Shown: positions 1 to 11,165 of the stretch, piece by piece
Layout of the letters: each line of letters begins with the position of its first letter
How positions within the stretch are numbered: position 1 is the stretch's first letter
Source of the DNA: Acanthosoma haemorrhoidale
Lineage: Eukaryota; Arthropoda; Insecta; Hemiptera; Acanthosomatidae
NCBI GenBank assembly: GCA_930367205.1
Contig: OV884012.1
Span: 46,707,239 to 46,771,238 of the forward strand
DNA: 64,000 nucleotides
Direction: 5' to 3'
Notes under the pieces: generated by a model
Seen by the model: the letters and a program-made list of their open reading frames with translations, nothing else
Told to the model about the DNA's origin: nothing
Databases searched by the model: none
Made by a program: the position numbers and the translations under genes

Positions 1-1767
1 TTAGCCAGTACCGAGAGCAGCTAGAACAAGAGAGCAACCGAATGGAGGTTTGTGTGTCAAGGTGGAGGGCCTATGCCGTCAGTAAGTAGCCTTCTAATTG
101 GCCCATTCAGCCACCAATCATCACGGTCGTACCGTACCTATAACCTAACGAGGCGACGTAATCACAACAATGACATTACATTTCTATGTATGTTATATGA
201 TGGATATGCTTACATAAGAACATATTGCTTACAAAAGATCTTGTCACTAGGTGTGGATCGAAAACATCGACCATCCACAACACGAGAATACGTTCGTGTT
301 TTTATTACGTGACGTTATTAAATCAAAATCCTGCGAGCTATCGTCATCATAAACTTTTGGTGTCGTATTTATGAGCGGGAATAAATCGAAAGTTACACAC
401 TAAAAATACTTTTTTACCCACGCCTAAGGGAAAGGCTCTAATTTCAAGTTCAACGCTTATAGATATGCTGATTACTTCTTGATTAAAATGCCAGGGAGTA
501 CGGAAAAATAATTAAACTTGAAAACAGGATACGTTACTCTGGAATGATTTAGCAGGTCTCAGATGTTATTTTAGATTGAGTTCTAATTTTCAAAAAAATT
601 ATGAGCTAACGATAGAAACTGTGTATTTAATAGGTCTGCTGATTTTAATAAGTAATTTTTTTATTTGTATTATAAAAATAAGTTTTATTTTTATTTTGTA
701 TTTAATTGTGAAAATTATTTAACAAATACAATGAAGTATTTTCAATTTTATTCATCATAGTCCCTTCTTTTTTTTGTGAGAAACTGCGTGAACCAGTCTT
801 TAGTTTTGCCTAAGAGTATTAGGGTGGGCTCTATCAGCCTTCACCCCACTCTGTTTTCATCTTAAAGTCTTACAGCTATGAGCTTGAGGGAGCTTGCACC
901 CCAAAGAAACTAACTCTGCTTTCCTTTTTTTATAACTATTTCTCTTAATTTTTCTATCTGTGAAAAATTGTTAGGTTCAGAAAGATATAATGCCTTTTTA
1001 TCTCATTAAAACAGGCTAATTGATCTCCAAAAATAAAGTAAACCATTGTGTTCGAAAACCTCGAACAAAGTCCACATTTTCACTTTTTTTAGTTTTCCCG
1101 CCAATATGACGTCAATGCTCTCAAGTTTCAAAACAAGTTTTAAAACAGGCGTAGGCTAGATTCTACAACCAAATTTATTTTTGTAAAACGCAGTTTTTAT
1201 TATTTTATTATATGAACAACCAATGTTTAAAACAGTTTTTCCTCTCTCCTGAATTCATGATATTTTTGAGATACAGGATATTGATTTAAATCCGAAAAAT
1301 CTCTAATCTGAAAAATCCGATATAATAACTGTTAATTTTAAGTGGTTTGACGCCTTCTCAATTGAGATATTTTTAAAGAAATAAATTGATTTTTTTTAAT
1401 GAAATAGCCTTTTCTCCTTCAAATCAGATTATTATTTATTCTATTAATTCGTCGTCATTCTAATATTTATTTATCCACCACCAAATCATTTATTTCTACT
1501 ATTAAAAATTTTTTTTATGTATTTAACAAATAACCCATGGCACCACTTTTTTAAACCTGGTAATATGACGAGTGTAAAATTAAAGGTAAGTACGGTCCTT
1601 CATTATGGGTTGCACCATGGATTTCGTTACAATCGATATCTAATAGCATTAACCTAAATGAGCAATGGCATAGTATATCTAAGGCAATGAAGGTGGGAAG
1701 GTCATCATGGTGACAGAAGAGAGCGATCTGGGCCGTTTATTAATTTGGCTTTGGAGCTCGAAACGAA
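1..1767. other. Unannotated AT-rich DNA
   Basis: No recognisable coding or repeat family. A short ATG-led stretch at 42-81 runs into a GTAAGT donor-like site at 82, which could be the end of a small first exon, but this is a chance-level signal. The remainder is AT-rich with many homopolymer runs and stops in all frames. Confidence 0.4.
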
Positions 1768-2022
1768 ATGAACTCAAAATTTGATGTTTTTAATTCAAAA
1801 TTAGATTCTGTAAGAGAAGGAACTAACTTAAATTTGTATGAATTAAACTGTGATTCACAAAGGATCGGAAAAGGAATTTAAAATATAAGGTGTGCTATTT
1901 TGAGTTTAATAAATAATTGTAATAATAGATCTACTGATTCAGAAACGGCTTTAAATGAACTTATAAATAAGACTGATTGTGAGATTTCGGTTTCAGTAGA
2001 AAATGAAACTAATCTGATATAA
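1768..2022 (+). pseudogene. Decayed reading frame, unknown origin
   Basis: From the ATG at 1768 a single frame stays readable for 85 codons with one internal TAA (after residues ending RIGKGI) before the terminal TAA. The translation starts MNSKFDVFNSKLDSVREG and later has a stretch NNCNNRSTDSETALNELINK, which looks protein-like rather than random AT-rich filler. I do not recognise a family. It could be a remnant of a transposon-encoded protein or a dead host exon, or chance. Confidence 0.25.
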
Positions 2023-3178
2023 AAGGCGGAATTGATTACTAATTTTGATGTTATTGTTATGTTGTTATAAAAACTAATGATAAACTATTAAATATGTGGG
2101 CTGGGATGACCAGTATGAGCCATCATCTGGAAGTGCTGATGTTATTTCATAACAGCCGACCACAATCATTGAGGCTAACTACTAGCTGTGGGCACTTAAT
2201 TCAAGCCAAATGAGTACGCTATTAGAATAAAAAAAGTAGTGAATCTGAATAGGAAAACTCAAATTTATGGTTGAGAGATTACAACGCATAGTGCTGATCA
2301 AGTAGTACCTCGGTGATTTCCGTCATCCCCTATATCTTCATGAGTTTTAAATGCACGAATTCATTTTTTTATGGCCCCATAGTTTTCTCTGCGACCAAAA
2401 AAAATATGGTAACTCGTAAATGGACATCCTTTGAGTGGCGTAAGGAGATGTGTATACTCCACGTTAGATCTAAATTAAAATGAAGTCCTGATAAATAAAC
2501 GAAACTTTTCTTCTCTGGAGACAGTAGGATACAAACAAGGATCCCTAACGCCAGGAGAACAAAAAGATTATTAGGCACTCTTCTCAGAGACTGTTATTAA
2601 ACGAAGCAGACAGTTTGCGTAACACAGGCTAATTGTCCGGTTTCAAACCCGGAGCCGCAATCTTCCTTCTTTGTCGTCTCGGAAAGCTGTCTGCCATTGC
2701 CACCTGTAAGCTCCACTTCCTTATTCTTCCCAGCAATTTAATGCAACCACAAAAAAGAAGGGATCAGCGGCATTTGACACATATTATACGCTGCATTTGA
2801 TTGTCACCTTGGTAAGTTAGTATATAGCATGACATGTCCTAGAGCATATTCTGTGTAAGGTACAAGGCCCAAACATGGTGGTTTTCGTAACGTTATCTGC
2901 TACCAAAAGTTAAAACCAGATAGAGACTTTTTAACTAAACTTTAAATTAAGTAAAATAGAGACAACTTTTTTTTAGGATTCCATAGCTTTTAAATATGAC
3001 TAAAATGTATTCACCGTATCATGTATGTCACTTTTGGTTATGGAAAAAACGTGGAAAGTACACCGATCCCCTTAAACCATGAGTCTCCTTAATAAATTAA
3101 TTAATAAGTATTAAAAAAACCTATTATATATTGTTTTGAGTATGGTATCACATTAATGATCTGAGTACCCTCAAACAT

Positions 3179-3209
<31 letters not shown>

Positions 3210-5082
3210 TTTTTCAAACCGTGATTAAGAAAAGACATCTACACTGTCATTAAAATCGTATTCACAACTTTGTACAAGGATTATAATTTTCTTGGTAGTT
3301 CGATGCCCCGATCGATGATTGATGAACACAAAACATAATCTCATAAAGTAAAGGGTGATTATTAGATTAATTACTAATAAAAAATAATTATTTTTTTATT
3401 TTATTCATTTTACTGCCTATGTTAGTCCCCTGTTCAAGGTAGAGACGAAACAGAGGTCCTATTTGATATTAGGAAGTCATGATAATATAGGGTCTACTTA
3501 AAATATGAGAGTAAATTATTAAGTAATTAGTATTAAAAAAATATATTTTTCCATAATTCCTTAGTATGCCATCAAATTAAAAACCTCGATCTCCTGACTA
3601 ATATCATTTGATACCAGTTGGACCTAAACTGCAGTACAATTACCAGTACAGTGGGATACTCTTTTGGATGAAAGTTTTATTTGATGCCCCAGATCCGCTA
3701 ATTAGTATGCATTATGATGTCGATTATTATTTAATTACAATTAATGGTAATTTAAAAATGATCTATGTAATCGTATATCTAGTAGAGTCTCAAATCAATG
3801 TCTCTGATTTATATGTTTTATGTGAAATAGCTTTAGTGGACTATAATAACACAAATTCATTAAAACCATTTTCGAAGACATAACGAAATCCTTAATAGTG
3901 TGATGCATCACATATGATGCTATGATTTCTTGTTGTATTACCATTAGATATTATTCTACATAGCTAAAATGTCTAATTTATTTTAGGTATAGGACAGTAA
4001 TGTATTCTGTATAGTAAATACCCGTTTATTTTCGAATTCATAGAACGCTCAGTACTTTTCATACTTAACTATTCATAACTGTTCTTTTACGTCTCTGGTT
4101 TTCATCGGTACGTTGAATACAAAGATCATTTTTTTTCCCTTACAAATTTCGCGTTTTTAAATGATCCATTTCATCATGGCTATAGTACCGAAATGCTTTG
4201 AAATTCTTTGAACTGAATAAAAATAAAATATTAGAAAAGATACTCTATGCAATTCAGATACGTAGCTTGATAAAAATTAATAAGTACATAATTTCTTCTA
4301 ACGAGTTGTGACTTGAATGTCTAATCTAAAGTGTTCATTATTTTGTAGATATAGGCTTGTTTGGTTGGTTTGTAAAAAAAAAAAAAAAAAATAATCCAGA
4401 ATACATCTCGGTATTTTTTTATTGTGAACCATTTGTATATATCTTTCATTTTTTGTCTCATCTAATATTATTTGTCAGTGAAATCTTCTTTTTTTTTTTT
4501 TGCATTAACCAACTAAGTAGATTTTTGGATACTAATGTTAAATACTTATTGTCTGTCCGTAGTTCAGAAATAAAATATTGGAACAGGTAAACTTAAGTTG
4601 ACTCATAGAGTAATTGAAATGTTTGAATGGCCTTAAGTTAACATACAATGGTGGCGAGTGACCTCCGAGACAAACAAACTGGAGTTTAGGCTCATAAATT
4701 AGGTACAATTTGCATGTCCTTAACCAGACTCCTTAAATGGATTTTTTGAGTTAAGAAAAGGTTCAGTCCGTTCAGCCTCATCAATTCCCCAACTCACTAG
4801 GGCTAAACGTTCTTACGGGATTTCCTACTTTATGTAAAGGCGTATCATATTTTCATCGAATTAATACAATAAAATATAAAGTACTTATTCAGATAGTCTA
4901 ATTACCAAATTAGACCGCTTCAGTAGCTACTATAAATTAATTTAATGATAATGAATGTTAATTTATCCCCTGGAGGGAATACCAGGAACTTAATAACAAT
5001 AAGCTATATATTTGTTTTATAACGCATTATTTCCTATTATAGTCTAGGGGGTCTTGGTCAAGTTTTATTGGTGCATACTGTA
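2023..5082. other. Unannotated AT-rich DNA
   Basis: Apart from the TA microsatellite listed separately and a run of A at about 4374-4391, I see no element ends, no RNA gene and no convincing exon. A 91-codon open frame at 3608-3883 has no ATG start and no recognised similarity; in DNA this AT-rich it could be chance. Confidence 0.35.
3179..3205. repeat. (TA)n microsatellite
   Basis: Perfect TA dinucleotide tract of 27 bases. Confidence 0.95.
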
Positions 5083-5231
5083 TGAATGTTGATGTGAGTG
5101 TGAACTATATTGGGTGAGTGGGATCATGATTAATTGTTTATCTAGTTTATAAGCTATGGTTAATTATAATTACTAATGCTCGATGATTAAATTGTAATTT
5201 TACCAATAAAGAACTTTCTAAAAAAAAAAAC
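5083..5231 (+). repeat. LINE 3' tail fragment (Jockey-like family 1)
   Basis: Contains the tail order seen in better copies at 22.5 and 32.6 kb: TGTATGAATG near the start, then ATTGTAATTTT, then an AATAAA-type signal and a terminal run of A at about 5221-5230. Only non-coding 3' UTR is present. Divergence is high, so assignment to this family is an inference. Confidence 0.5.
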
Positions 5232-6170
5232 TTCACCTAAATGACTCGGCCTAAATGGCTAAAAGACTCGCAGACGAAAGGGCATGATAGAGCCTCACCA
5301 ATCGATTTACCATAATCGAATAATCATGGTATCCAAATCAAACATCTTGGATATTTCAAAACCTTAATTGATAACTGTAACATCATATTGCTGCTCGTTG
5401 CTCCAGCTGTTACACGTTTTTAGTATCTTAGCTTCATGTTTAAGCAAATCCGTGAAAATTAATCCAAAAATTTTCAACAATAAATAAAAATGAAACATTA
5501 TTGTTTTAATTAAAATAAAAATATTTAAAGCAAGATAAAATGTGTTTTTTTTTCTTAAATTTTTATTATTTAGATTAAATTTACATTTTAAATTAACACT
5601 GACATTTATTACAAATTACCTAAAAATGATTTAAAACACAGTTTTAACATTTTTTTAAAGAATTTTTAAATTTAAGGGGGCCTATAATCCTGTAGGAATT
5701 AGCGGAAAGGAACTCATAAAATGTGCAGGCAATACCCATTCACCGGTTGAAAAATCAATCGATAGTTCATAGAAATTGATCAATTGATTGAGAATTTCAA
5801 CAATCAGTCATCCCTACGCCCCATACCAGTATGAAAGCGAAGTCATGTTCGGGAATCATCTGGATAAAAACAAATTTGAGTTAGTTTTAGCAGAGAGATA
5901 AAACGTGTCAACCTTAAAAATTTTTTGAGAGTCAAAAGATTTCGGGATTTACCCTAGGCTGTACGGAAATGGTGATAAAACTGTTACGTTATGGAATCCA
6001 GACTAGTGAATAGAAATCAATTAAACGCTCCAGTAGGACGTGATGAGATCGAACGGTACTCCTGGAGGGAGGGCTCTGGAAACGGGCACGGCTCTTTCCG
6101 ATAATGGCCGCCTCTTCAGGCCAAAACACACCTCTCTCACTACCCCCCTCTATCTCTCTCACTTTCTCTC
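5232..6170. other. Unannotated AT-rich DNA
   Basis: Nothing recognised. Homopolymer-rich with no long open frame. GC content rises after about 6000 near the microsatellite. Confidence 0.35.
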
Positions 6171-6176
6171 TCTCTA

Positions 6177-6179
<3 letters not shown>

Positions 6180-6246
<67 letters not shown>
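6180..6246. repeat. Compound (CT)n(CA)n microsatellite
   Basis: About 25 CT units run directly into about 8 CA units, flanked on both sides by imperfect CT-rich sequence from about 6130 to 6290. The apparent Ser-Leu or Arg-Glu repeat proteins on either strand are translations of the microsatellite and not genes. Confidence 0.95.
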
Positions 6247-6554
6247 TGCGCTCTCTTTCTCTTACACACAACCCCCCTCTCTCTCTTTATCCTCCTTCTT
6301 TGGCTTATTCCCTTTTTATTACGCCGATTCTCCCTGAAAAGGTTTTTTGTCCATTGTTCCGATTCATTGAAACGTTGTCCTCCTTTAATTCTGACAAACA
6401 ACGGAAAGATGCCTTTATTATAAAAGAAGACCTTCTCACCCGCGGTAACAAAAAATCAACATAATCATCGCTGCAGCCTGTTATAAAAACGATATTAATG
6501 CATAACGTCACTACACTAGATAAACCTGCTGTAAACTACATAACTAAGAAGGAA

Positions 6555-7200
6555 ACAAATATCCGATGTTTAGGGCTGACGCTGAATAGAGGTCTAACTT
6601 ATTCTATGATTAAATCATCAAGTTATTAAACTATTTTACCAACAAAATCAAGTTTTAATACTAAAATCAAACTCATCATGTATTAAAATTTTATTCAACC
6701 AATAATGTGTTACGTATACCAGCGTCAATGAACACTTCATATTACAAAGTTCTCCAAGCACTAAAAAGCACTGCTATGTTTATGGGGGTGCCTCAAGACA
6801 GAATGTCCCAAGCCTTCTACCGGCGTCCTAGGGGAGGAAGGCCTTTTTACTCGGCTTCATCTCAGAAGTATGTCAGAGATTAGTTCCTGGAGTCACCACC
6901 GAAAGAATCGGAAAAGAAGGAATAACTCGGATAATAACCGAAAAAGTGATAAGGCACTGCCTCTTACTACCTCTTATATACCTATAATTGAAGGTAGGAT
7001 AACGGAGTGGAAGACAAAGCCATAAAACAGTTAGACGGAAAATTGAGCACAGTACCACACCTACGCAGCTGGTAGCCCATACCTGTAAGATATCGTCTAG
7101 AAGAAACTATAAAATATACAAACGAAACAGCGCCGGTCTATTAAATGGAGTGGGGATACCTTTGATGTAAAACCCTTAGATTGTCTGTCGATCAATATGT
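6555..7200 (+). pseudogene. Non-LTR retrotransposon RT C-terminal remnant
   Basis: Broken frames carry motifs typical of the region after the RT core in Jockey/I-type LINEs. CLGLTLNRGLTYS at about 6566-6604 resembles the 'LG..LD..LTW' motif. NTSYYKVLQALKSTAMFMGV at about 6730-6790 resembles the 'YK.LQ..Q.K.LR...G.P' motif. Stops and frameshifts interrupt everything. The part at 6992-7113 recurs at 42226-42350, which shows it is a dispersed repeat. Clade assignment beyond 'Jockey/I-like LINE' is not possible by eye. Confidence 0.55.
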
Positions 7201-7229
7201 CTTTTCTACTCTGCTCTATCAGAAGTCCT

Positions 7230-7480
7230 AATTGGCGCCCATGCACACATCATCAACTTCCGACAGAGCCGAAGCCTGGGACAGATAGACCTCATAGAAC
7301 CCGAGCCCCCTGACGGGGACTTAACGACCCACACCCAGCCGAGAGATCGAGGTCAATCTCCCGGCCGACTCAACCGAAGCAAAATGATCCCTTCCACTTG
7401 CTTAGGGTAGGTCGATCTCCCGGCCGATAGACCGACTTAGTGCAGCCCCCTGCAGGGGCGGGACCAGGTCTGACCTGGCC
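7230..7480 (+). other. GC-rich segment with short internal repeat
   Basis: Locally GC-rich compared with the window. GATCTCCCGGCCGA occurs at about 7413-7426 and a near copy (CAATCTCCCGGCCGA) at about 7352-7366. It sits between a LINE RT remnant and a poly-A-ended tail repeat, so it is plausibly that LINE's 3' UTR. No coding assignment. Confidence 0.4.
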
Positions 7481-7521
7481 AACTACAAACTAATGCCTAG
7501 TACCCATAGGCTCCACCATAG

Positions 7522-7712
7522 GTAGACTCTCACTACCTTCCCAAATCCACCCGCCTCCTTTAGGCATCCCACGCCCCATATCCTTCTCATACTTCCTTCA
7601 AATAGGTTTCCCCATAGTGAAAGGCACCCATCAACCCAAAATAATTTTCCATTTATTTTTCCCACATCTCATTTTTATAAGTTTGAGAGCTAAAATAAAA
7701 AATAAATAAATA
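7522..7712 (+). repeat. Poly-A-ended tail repeat, copy 1
   Basis: One of three same-strand copies (also 46170-46353 and 61628-61821) of a segment of about 180 bp. It contains CACCCGCCTCCTTTAGGCAT, CCATATCCTTCTCATAC, CTTCAAATAGG, CCCAAAATAATTTTCC and TATAAGTTTGAGAGCTAA, followed by an A-rich tail. The A-rich end and variable 5' ends indicate spread by target-primed reverse transcription, as a LINE 3' end or a SINE. Here it follows LINE RT remnants, favouring a LINE 3' UTR. Confidence 0.75.
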
Positions 7713-8440
7713 AGCACTCCAGAATATATTACCATTCATTTCTAGAAAGTTTAGCCTAAAAAAAACTGAGACCTAAAGTGAGGGATATGATTTCGGACCA
7801 ATTAGTTAGATATAAATGAACCAGAAAAATACAGGTGTATTACATATTACATCGTGGAATTTTCAAATTACAAGATAGATAATGATTTGCACAGAATAAC
7901 AAAGGTTTTTACAGGCGGGATAAACGGAACCAAAGGACGGGAACACAAAGCCGTCCTTTGGCCGGAAGAAATTGTGAGCGGTAAAATGGAAATGAAGAGT
8001 AGACGGTAGGAAAAAGGCAATTGTAAAGGTTTCACTAGGTCGGCGGTATAAACAGAGATTGGTGGAAACAGTACTCCTTTACCGACCCTAAGCCCGGTTA
8101 TAAAGTCTGCTCAGCTTCTGAGCCCCCCAAACTATATTCTCCCTTCCTCTCTGTGTAATTCCCGGCTCAGGTCGATACATACCCTCTAAATCTTACTTCT
8201 ACGGCTGTCTGTCCCCCACTTATTCCCTCTCAGCTATCAGCCAGACGATTTTCTTCTACTTTTCTGTCTTCATTAGGGGAGTGTCGTCTGGACAAGACAT
8301 ACCTGTTGTATCTGAAATATCTCATAATGGCAATATCTGCAGTGTGCTTGGGACGAATATTTTTTTTCTTTTGAAGTGATAATGTTCTTTATTTTTAAAA
8401 TTACGAATTCCTTATTCAGTATTAATAATTGTGATTTAGG
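7713..8440. other. Unannotated, with a perfect hairpin
   Basis: CCAAAGGACGG at 7930-7940 and its exact reverse complement at 7951-7961 form an 11-bp stem with a 10-nt loop. The following 8040-8290 is pyrimidine-rich and less AT-rich than its surroundings. No gene or element recognised. Confidence 0.4.
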
Positions 8441-8665
8441 AGCTTATCCATATCTTTTACACAATTCCACTACTGTACAGTTCACACTCATAAATAAAAC
8501 AAAAAACAACCTCCCCAGAAACGCCCATGCTTCCAAGGATTCCCCCAGTGAAGTTGGGGGAGAGATTGGGGGCAACGAACCTCCGCCTTACTCTCCGACG
8601 GCTTGGCTTCATGACAAAGACCATACATAAGGCCAGAGAGCCACAGGCGCTCAGAACATAAATGG
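8441..8665 (-). repeat. LINE 3' UTR fragment (Jockey-like family 1)
   Basis: Read on the minus strand this has the order seen in the 35.8 and 35.2 kb copies: a GCGCCTGTGGCTCTC-type segment (plus strand GAGAGCCACAGGCGCTC at about 8636-8652), a GC-rich section, then a TGTACAG/TTACA-rich tail. It is strongly diverged and has no coding part. Confidence 0.5.
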
Positions 8666-10180
8666 GGATGTTGACTACTGCTTTGAAATACTTATCTGTT
8701 TACAATAGATCGTGTATACTAGATTACTGCCTGTATAAGGAGGAGTTGACTGTAGCATTTACGAGATAGATGCGTGGATAAGTATTCATGGGCGTTGTCT
8801 ATAGTTCATAGGATTTGTATTGGAATGTTTGAATTTTTTGTTTGTTGAAGGTTTAGCTTTACCGCATAGATTTAGTCCGAATGTTCAAATCGGTTTCAAC
8901 AACTGAAAAAGATATGAACAGTTTGTTTTGAAGAGTGAGCTTCGAACACGACGAATATTGCATTATTGTTGCTGATCACGAATGGAGCTCAATTTTCAAT
9001 TGAGATTGTATTTCTGCAATTGATGATAATAAAGCTCTGATTACTTCCTTGTAGTTATGAATACATAATGAAGGTAACATTGTTTTCACGAGTTTCCTAG
9101 GGATGCTTAAAACATAGTTTAACGTTGCTAAAAATAACAAATTAATTAGGTAGCTAAATATACGTCAAAAATGTATTCTCCAGGAAGTTATTGCAATAAT
9201 GTTAATAAACCGTTTATTATGTCAACCAGACTTTGTATGTAACAGAACCATGATTAAATGGTAACTCTTTAGAAAACTATTCATTCATAATCAACATCAC
9301 TATGGTACACCTATCACCAACAATAGAAAGCTGCTCAATTATACCCTGTCATGATAAATATACGCAGCTAGTTTCTGATAGTGTAATAAGCCTTTCCTGA
9401 TTTGTAGTGACCATTACCCGACGAAAAACGGTGAATGTCTATCTACTATGAACAAATACATTAAATCGACGATCTCATAACATCACACTGTATTAAGAAA
9501 AACAACTCGAAATAATGTAATAGTTTATAGCAAAGACAGTATGTATAAGGGTTGATTATGCGAAAATATACAAACAACCAGATATTGTCTGGTAATAATG
9601 TTGCTGAGAGGTCAAGGAATGCGCTTCAGATCAGTATTCTATAGGCTTTCATTAGAGCTGCTTTGTGGTTTGTTTGTTGTTTAGCAAGTGATACCTGGAG
9701 AAGAGTTGAGGCCTTCTCGGTCCCCCCGCTAGATCTTAGGAAAATCCCTGAGCAAATGCATAGGGACGTCCCGTGATACCTGGGTCACTACAACCGTGAC
9801 ACTTGACACCTGGGAGATGATACAGCTATGAAGAAGTGAAAGACGACTCAAGTCCCAATGTCATCAACCTACCAACCCTGCGAACAAGTACATCCGGATT
9901 GGCGCTACAAACTGGGGGAGTCATAAACCTGTCTACGAGGGCAACACCGGACCTCGGGCCCAGGCACTCACCTAGACTCAGGGTACCATTTCTTTTTGTT
10001 TCAGATCACCGAAAAGAGTGTAACTTGGGGTAGCTACTTTATTCACCACGAATAAATAGAAGTTCCCCTTTTAATTCTCGCCCCAGAAAATATCCACCTA
10101 TGTTTCCATTTTATAATATTAAAAACTTTCAAAAGGCGTCAGTTAAGAGAAGGGAAAACTAGTGTACGAAACAGCTGAAG
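8666..10180. other. Unannotated DNA
   Basis: AT-rich to about 9690. From 9690 to 10035 it is more GC-balanced and includes a 65-codon open frame (9836-10033, rich in T, S and L) that I do not recognise. It may be 5' sequence of the LINE mosaic that follows, but nothing proves this. Confidence 0.3.
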
Positions 10181-10189
10181 CCACTAGGG

Positions 10190-10497
10190 GGTGCGGTGGG
10201 GCTACCCCTCTTACCTGCCTATATAAGGGCTAGATTTGGGGTTTTGCACCCTGTTTTGTTTGTTTTTAGTGTTTTAGTGTTTAGTGCCGGTAACAAGCTG
10301 AAGGTGAGCCTCATCACCTAGTGTTGTGGATATGGTTATGACTTTTTATACTACAGATTGAATGAATTTATATTTTGCCCTCCTCCGAATGCATCTACGA
10401 ATGGAGCACGAGGAGACAGCTGTAATTCCAAATTTATTTATTTATTTTTGTCATTGTATATATATTATCAATAAAGAGGTTTTGAAAGAAAAAAAAC
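10190..10497 (+). repeat. LINE 3' UTR and poly-A tail (family 2)
   Basis: Contains the hairpin motif AAGGTGAGCCTCATCACCT at about 10302, about 175 nt before AATAAAGAGGTTTTGAAAG and a run of A. The same spacing and end are seen in the 56.4 kb copy (hairpin, then AATAAAGGGTTTTGA). A TATA-like CTATATAAGGG lies at about 10217-10227. The sequence just upstream of the hairpin is less alike than in other copies, so the 5' limit is uncertain. Confidence 0.5.
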
Positions 10498-10793
10498 CCA
10501 GAAGCTGCAGCAGAACTAAAAAAGAACACGATGGAGAAACCACTGCCGGTCCAACACATACAGCCGTAGCCGGTCCAAACCCGACAACAGCCTGCTGGTA
10601 GAAGAACACTATAGCCACCCACTGCTGCACCGATTTTCACCGGAGGAGCAACCTACGACGGGAGCGTCGAATACCCAAAACAACCCGAGCCTTCCACCCT
10701 GGTTCCCGATTCTCGAGACCATGATAAGGGAGTTTATGTCCGGTCATCAGACACTATTTGCCCAATTGGCTCGCAATGGGCAAGTATACAGTA
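10498..10793 (+). pseudogene. LINE ORF1 fragment (Jockey-like)
   Basis: A frame starting shortly after the upstream poly-A tail reads LLVEEHYSHPLLHRFSPEEQ and then PSLPPWFPILETMIREFM up to about 10790. The 'PPWFP(I/L)L..M' segment with a following helix rich in M, F, Q and L resembles ORF1 (nucleic-acid-binding gag-like) proteins of Jockey-clade LINEs just before their N-terminal helix. No zinc knuckles are present. It follows directly on the A tail of another LINE copy and is followed by endonuclease sequence. Confidence 0.45.
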
Positions 10794-10796
10794 CTA

Positions 10797-10895
10797 AATT
10801 TTTACGTTGATGGTCTGATGATCATACTTGAAGAAGTTGAGGCGCTAATAGCGATCTCCACACCGGATATCGTCGTCCTGACGGACATGGGTTAA
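10797..10895 (+). pseudogene. LINE ORF2 endonuclease N-terminus
   Basis: The frame reads NFYVDGLMIILEEVEALIAI and then STPDIVVLTDMG followed by TAA. This matches the start of apurinic-type LINE endonucleases: the 'WN.NG' strand, the helix, and 'PDIV.LTET'. The catalytic Glu expected in 'TET' is Asp (TDM) here and the first motif has lost its Trp. The rest of the endonuclease and the whole RT are absent; about 30 bp downstream the sequence jumps to the ORF2 C-terminus. Confidence 0.6.
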
Positions 10896-10924
10896 CCAGA
10901 TAGTTAACCAGAGCCACACGTCAT

Positions 10925-11020
10925 CTGAAAAGTGGTCCAACATACCTCTCTCGAGAGGTTAAAGAACGCCGACCTGCACCTTTGCCTGATGTGCCGTCGG
11001 TGGATGAGTTCATCCACCGG

Positions 11021-11023
<3 letters not shown>
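10925..11023 (+). pseudogene. LINE ORF2 C-terminal fragment (family 2)
   Basis: The frame PAPLPDVPSVDEFIHRRS matches the C-terminus in the better copy at 30018-30200 (PSVGVFIRRRNTKFFDSL). The nucleotide segment CTCTCGAGAGGTTAAAGAAC is also shared. It stops at the CT microsatellite, so the final codons and the 3' UTR are missing. Its position right after endonuclease sequence means this LINE copy lost almost all of ORF2. Confidence 0.7.

Positions 11024-11078
<55 letters not shown>
11024..11078. repeat. (CT)n microsatellite
   Basis: Perfect CT tract of about 55 bases that begins inside the codons following the HRR motif of the LINE ORF2 end. Confidence 0.95.
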
Positions 11079-11081
<3 letters not shown>

Positions 11082-11165
11082 CTGGCGCTTGCTGCTGTAC
11101 TCAAACCATGGCCTTCTTATTCAACTACCTCTCCATCTCTCTTTCCTAACCTTGCTATGTTTTAG

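Noticed and set aside
2635..2665. tRNA T-arm-like GGTTTCAAACCCGG
   Set aside because: Palindromic sequence without the rest of a tRNA; the surrounding sequence does not fold as one.
3608..3883. 91-codon open frame as a gene
   Set aside because: No ATG start, no family resemblance; plausible by chance in AT-rich DNA.
5989..6337. Ser-Leu and Arg-Glu repeat proteins on both strands
   Set aside because: They are translations of the CT/CA microsatellite and have no coding context.
10190..10497. Solo LTR (TATA box plus AATAAA about 250 bp downstream)
   Set aside because: No TG...CA ends or target duplication seen; the hairpin and A-tail fit the LINE 3' end family better.
10904..11165. Arg-Glu repeat protein (minus) and Ser-Leu protein (plus)
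   Set aside because: CT microsatellite translated, flanked by LINE fragments; the true LINE frame at 10925-11023 is a different one.
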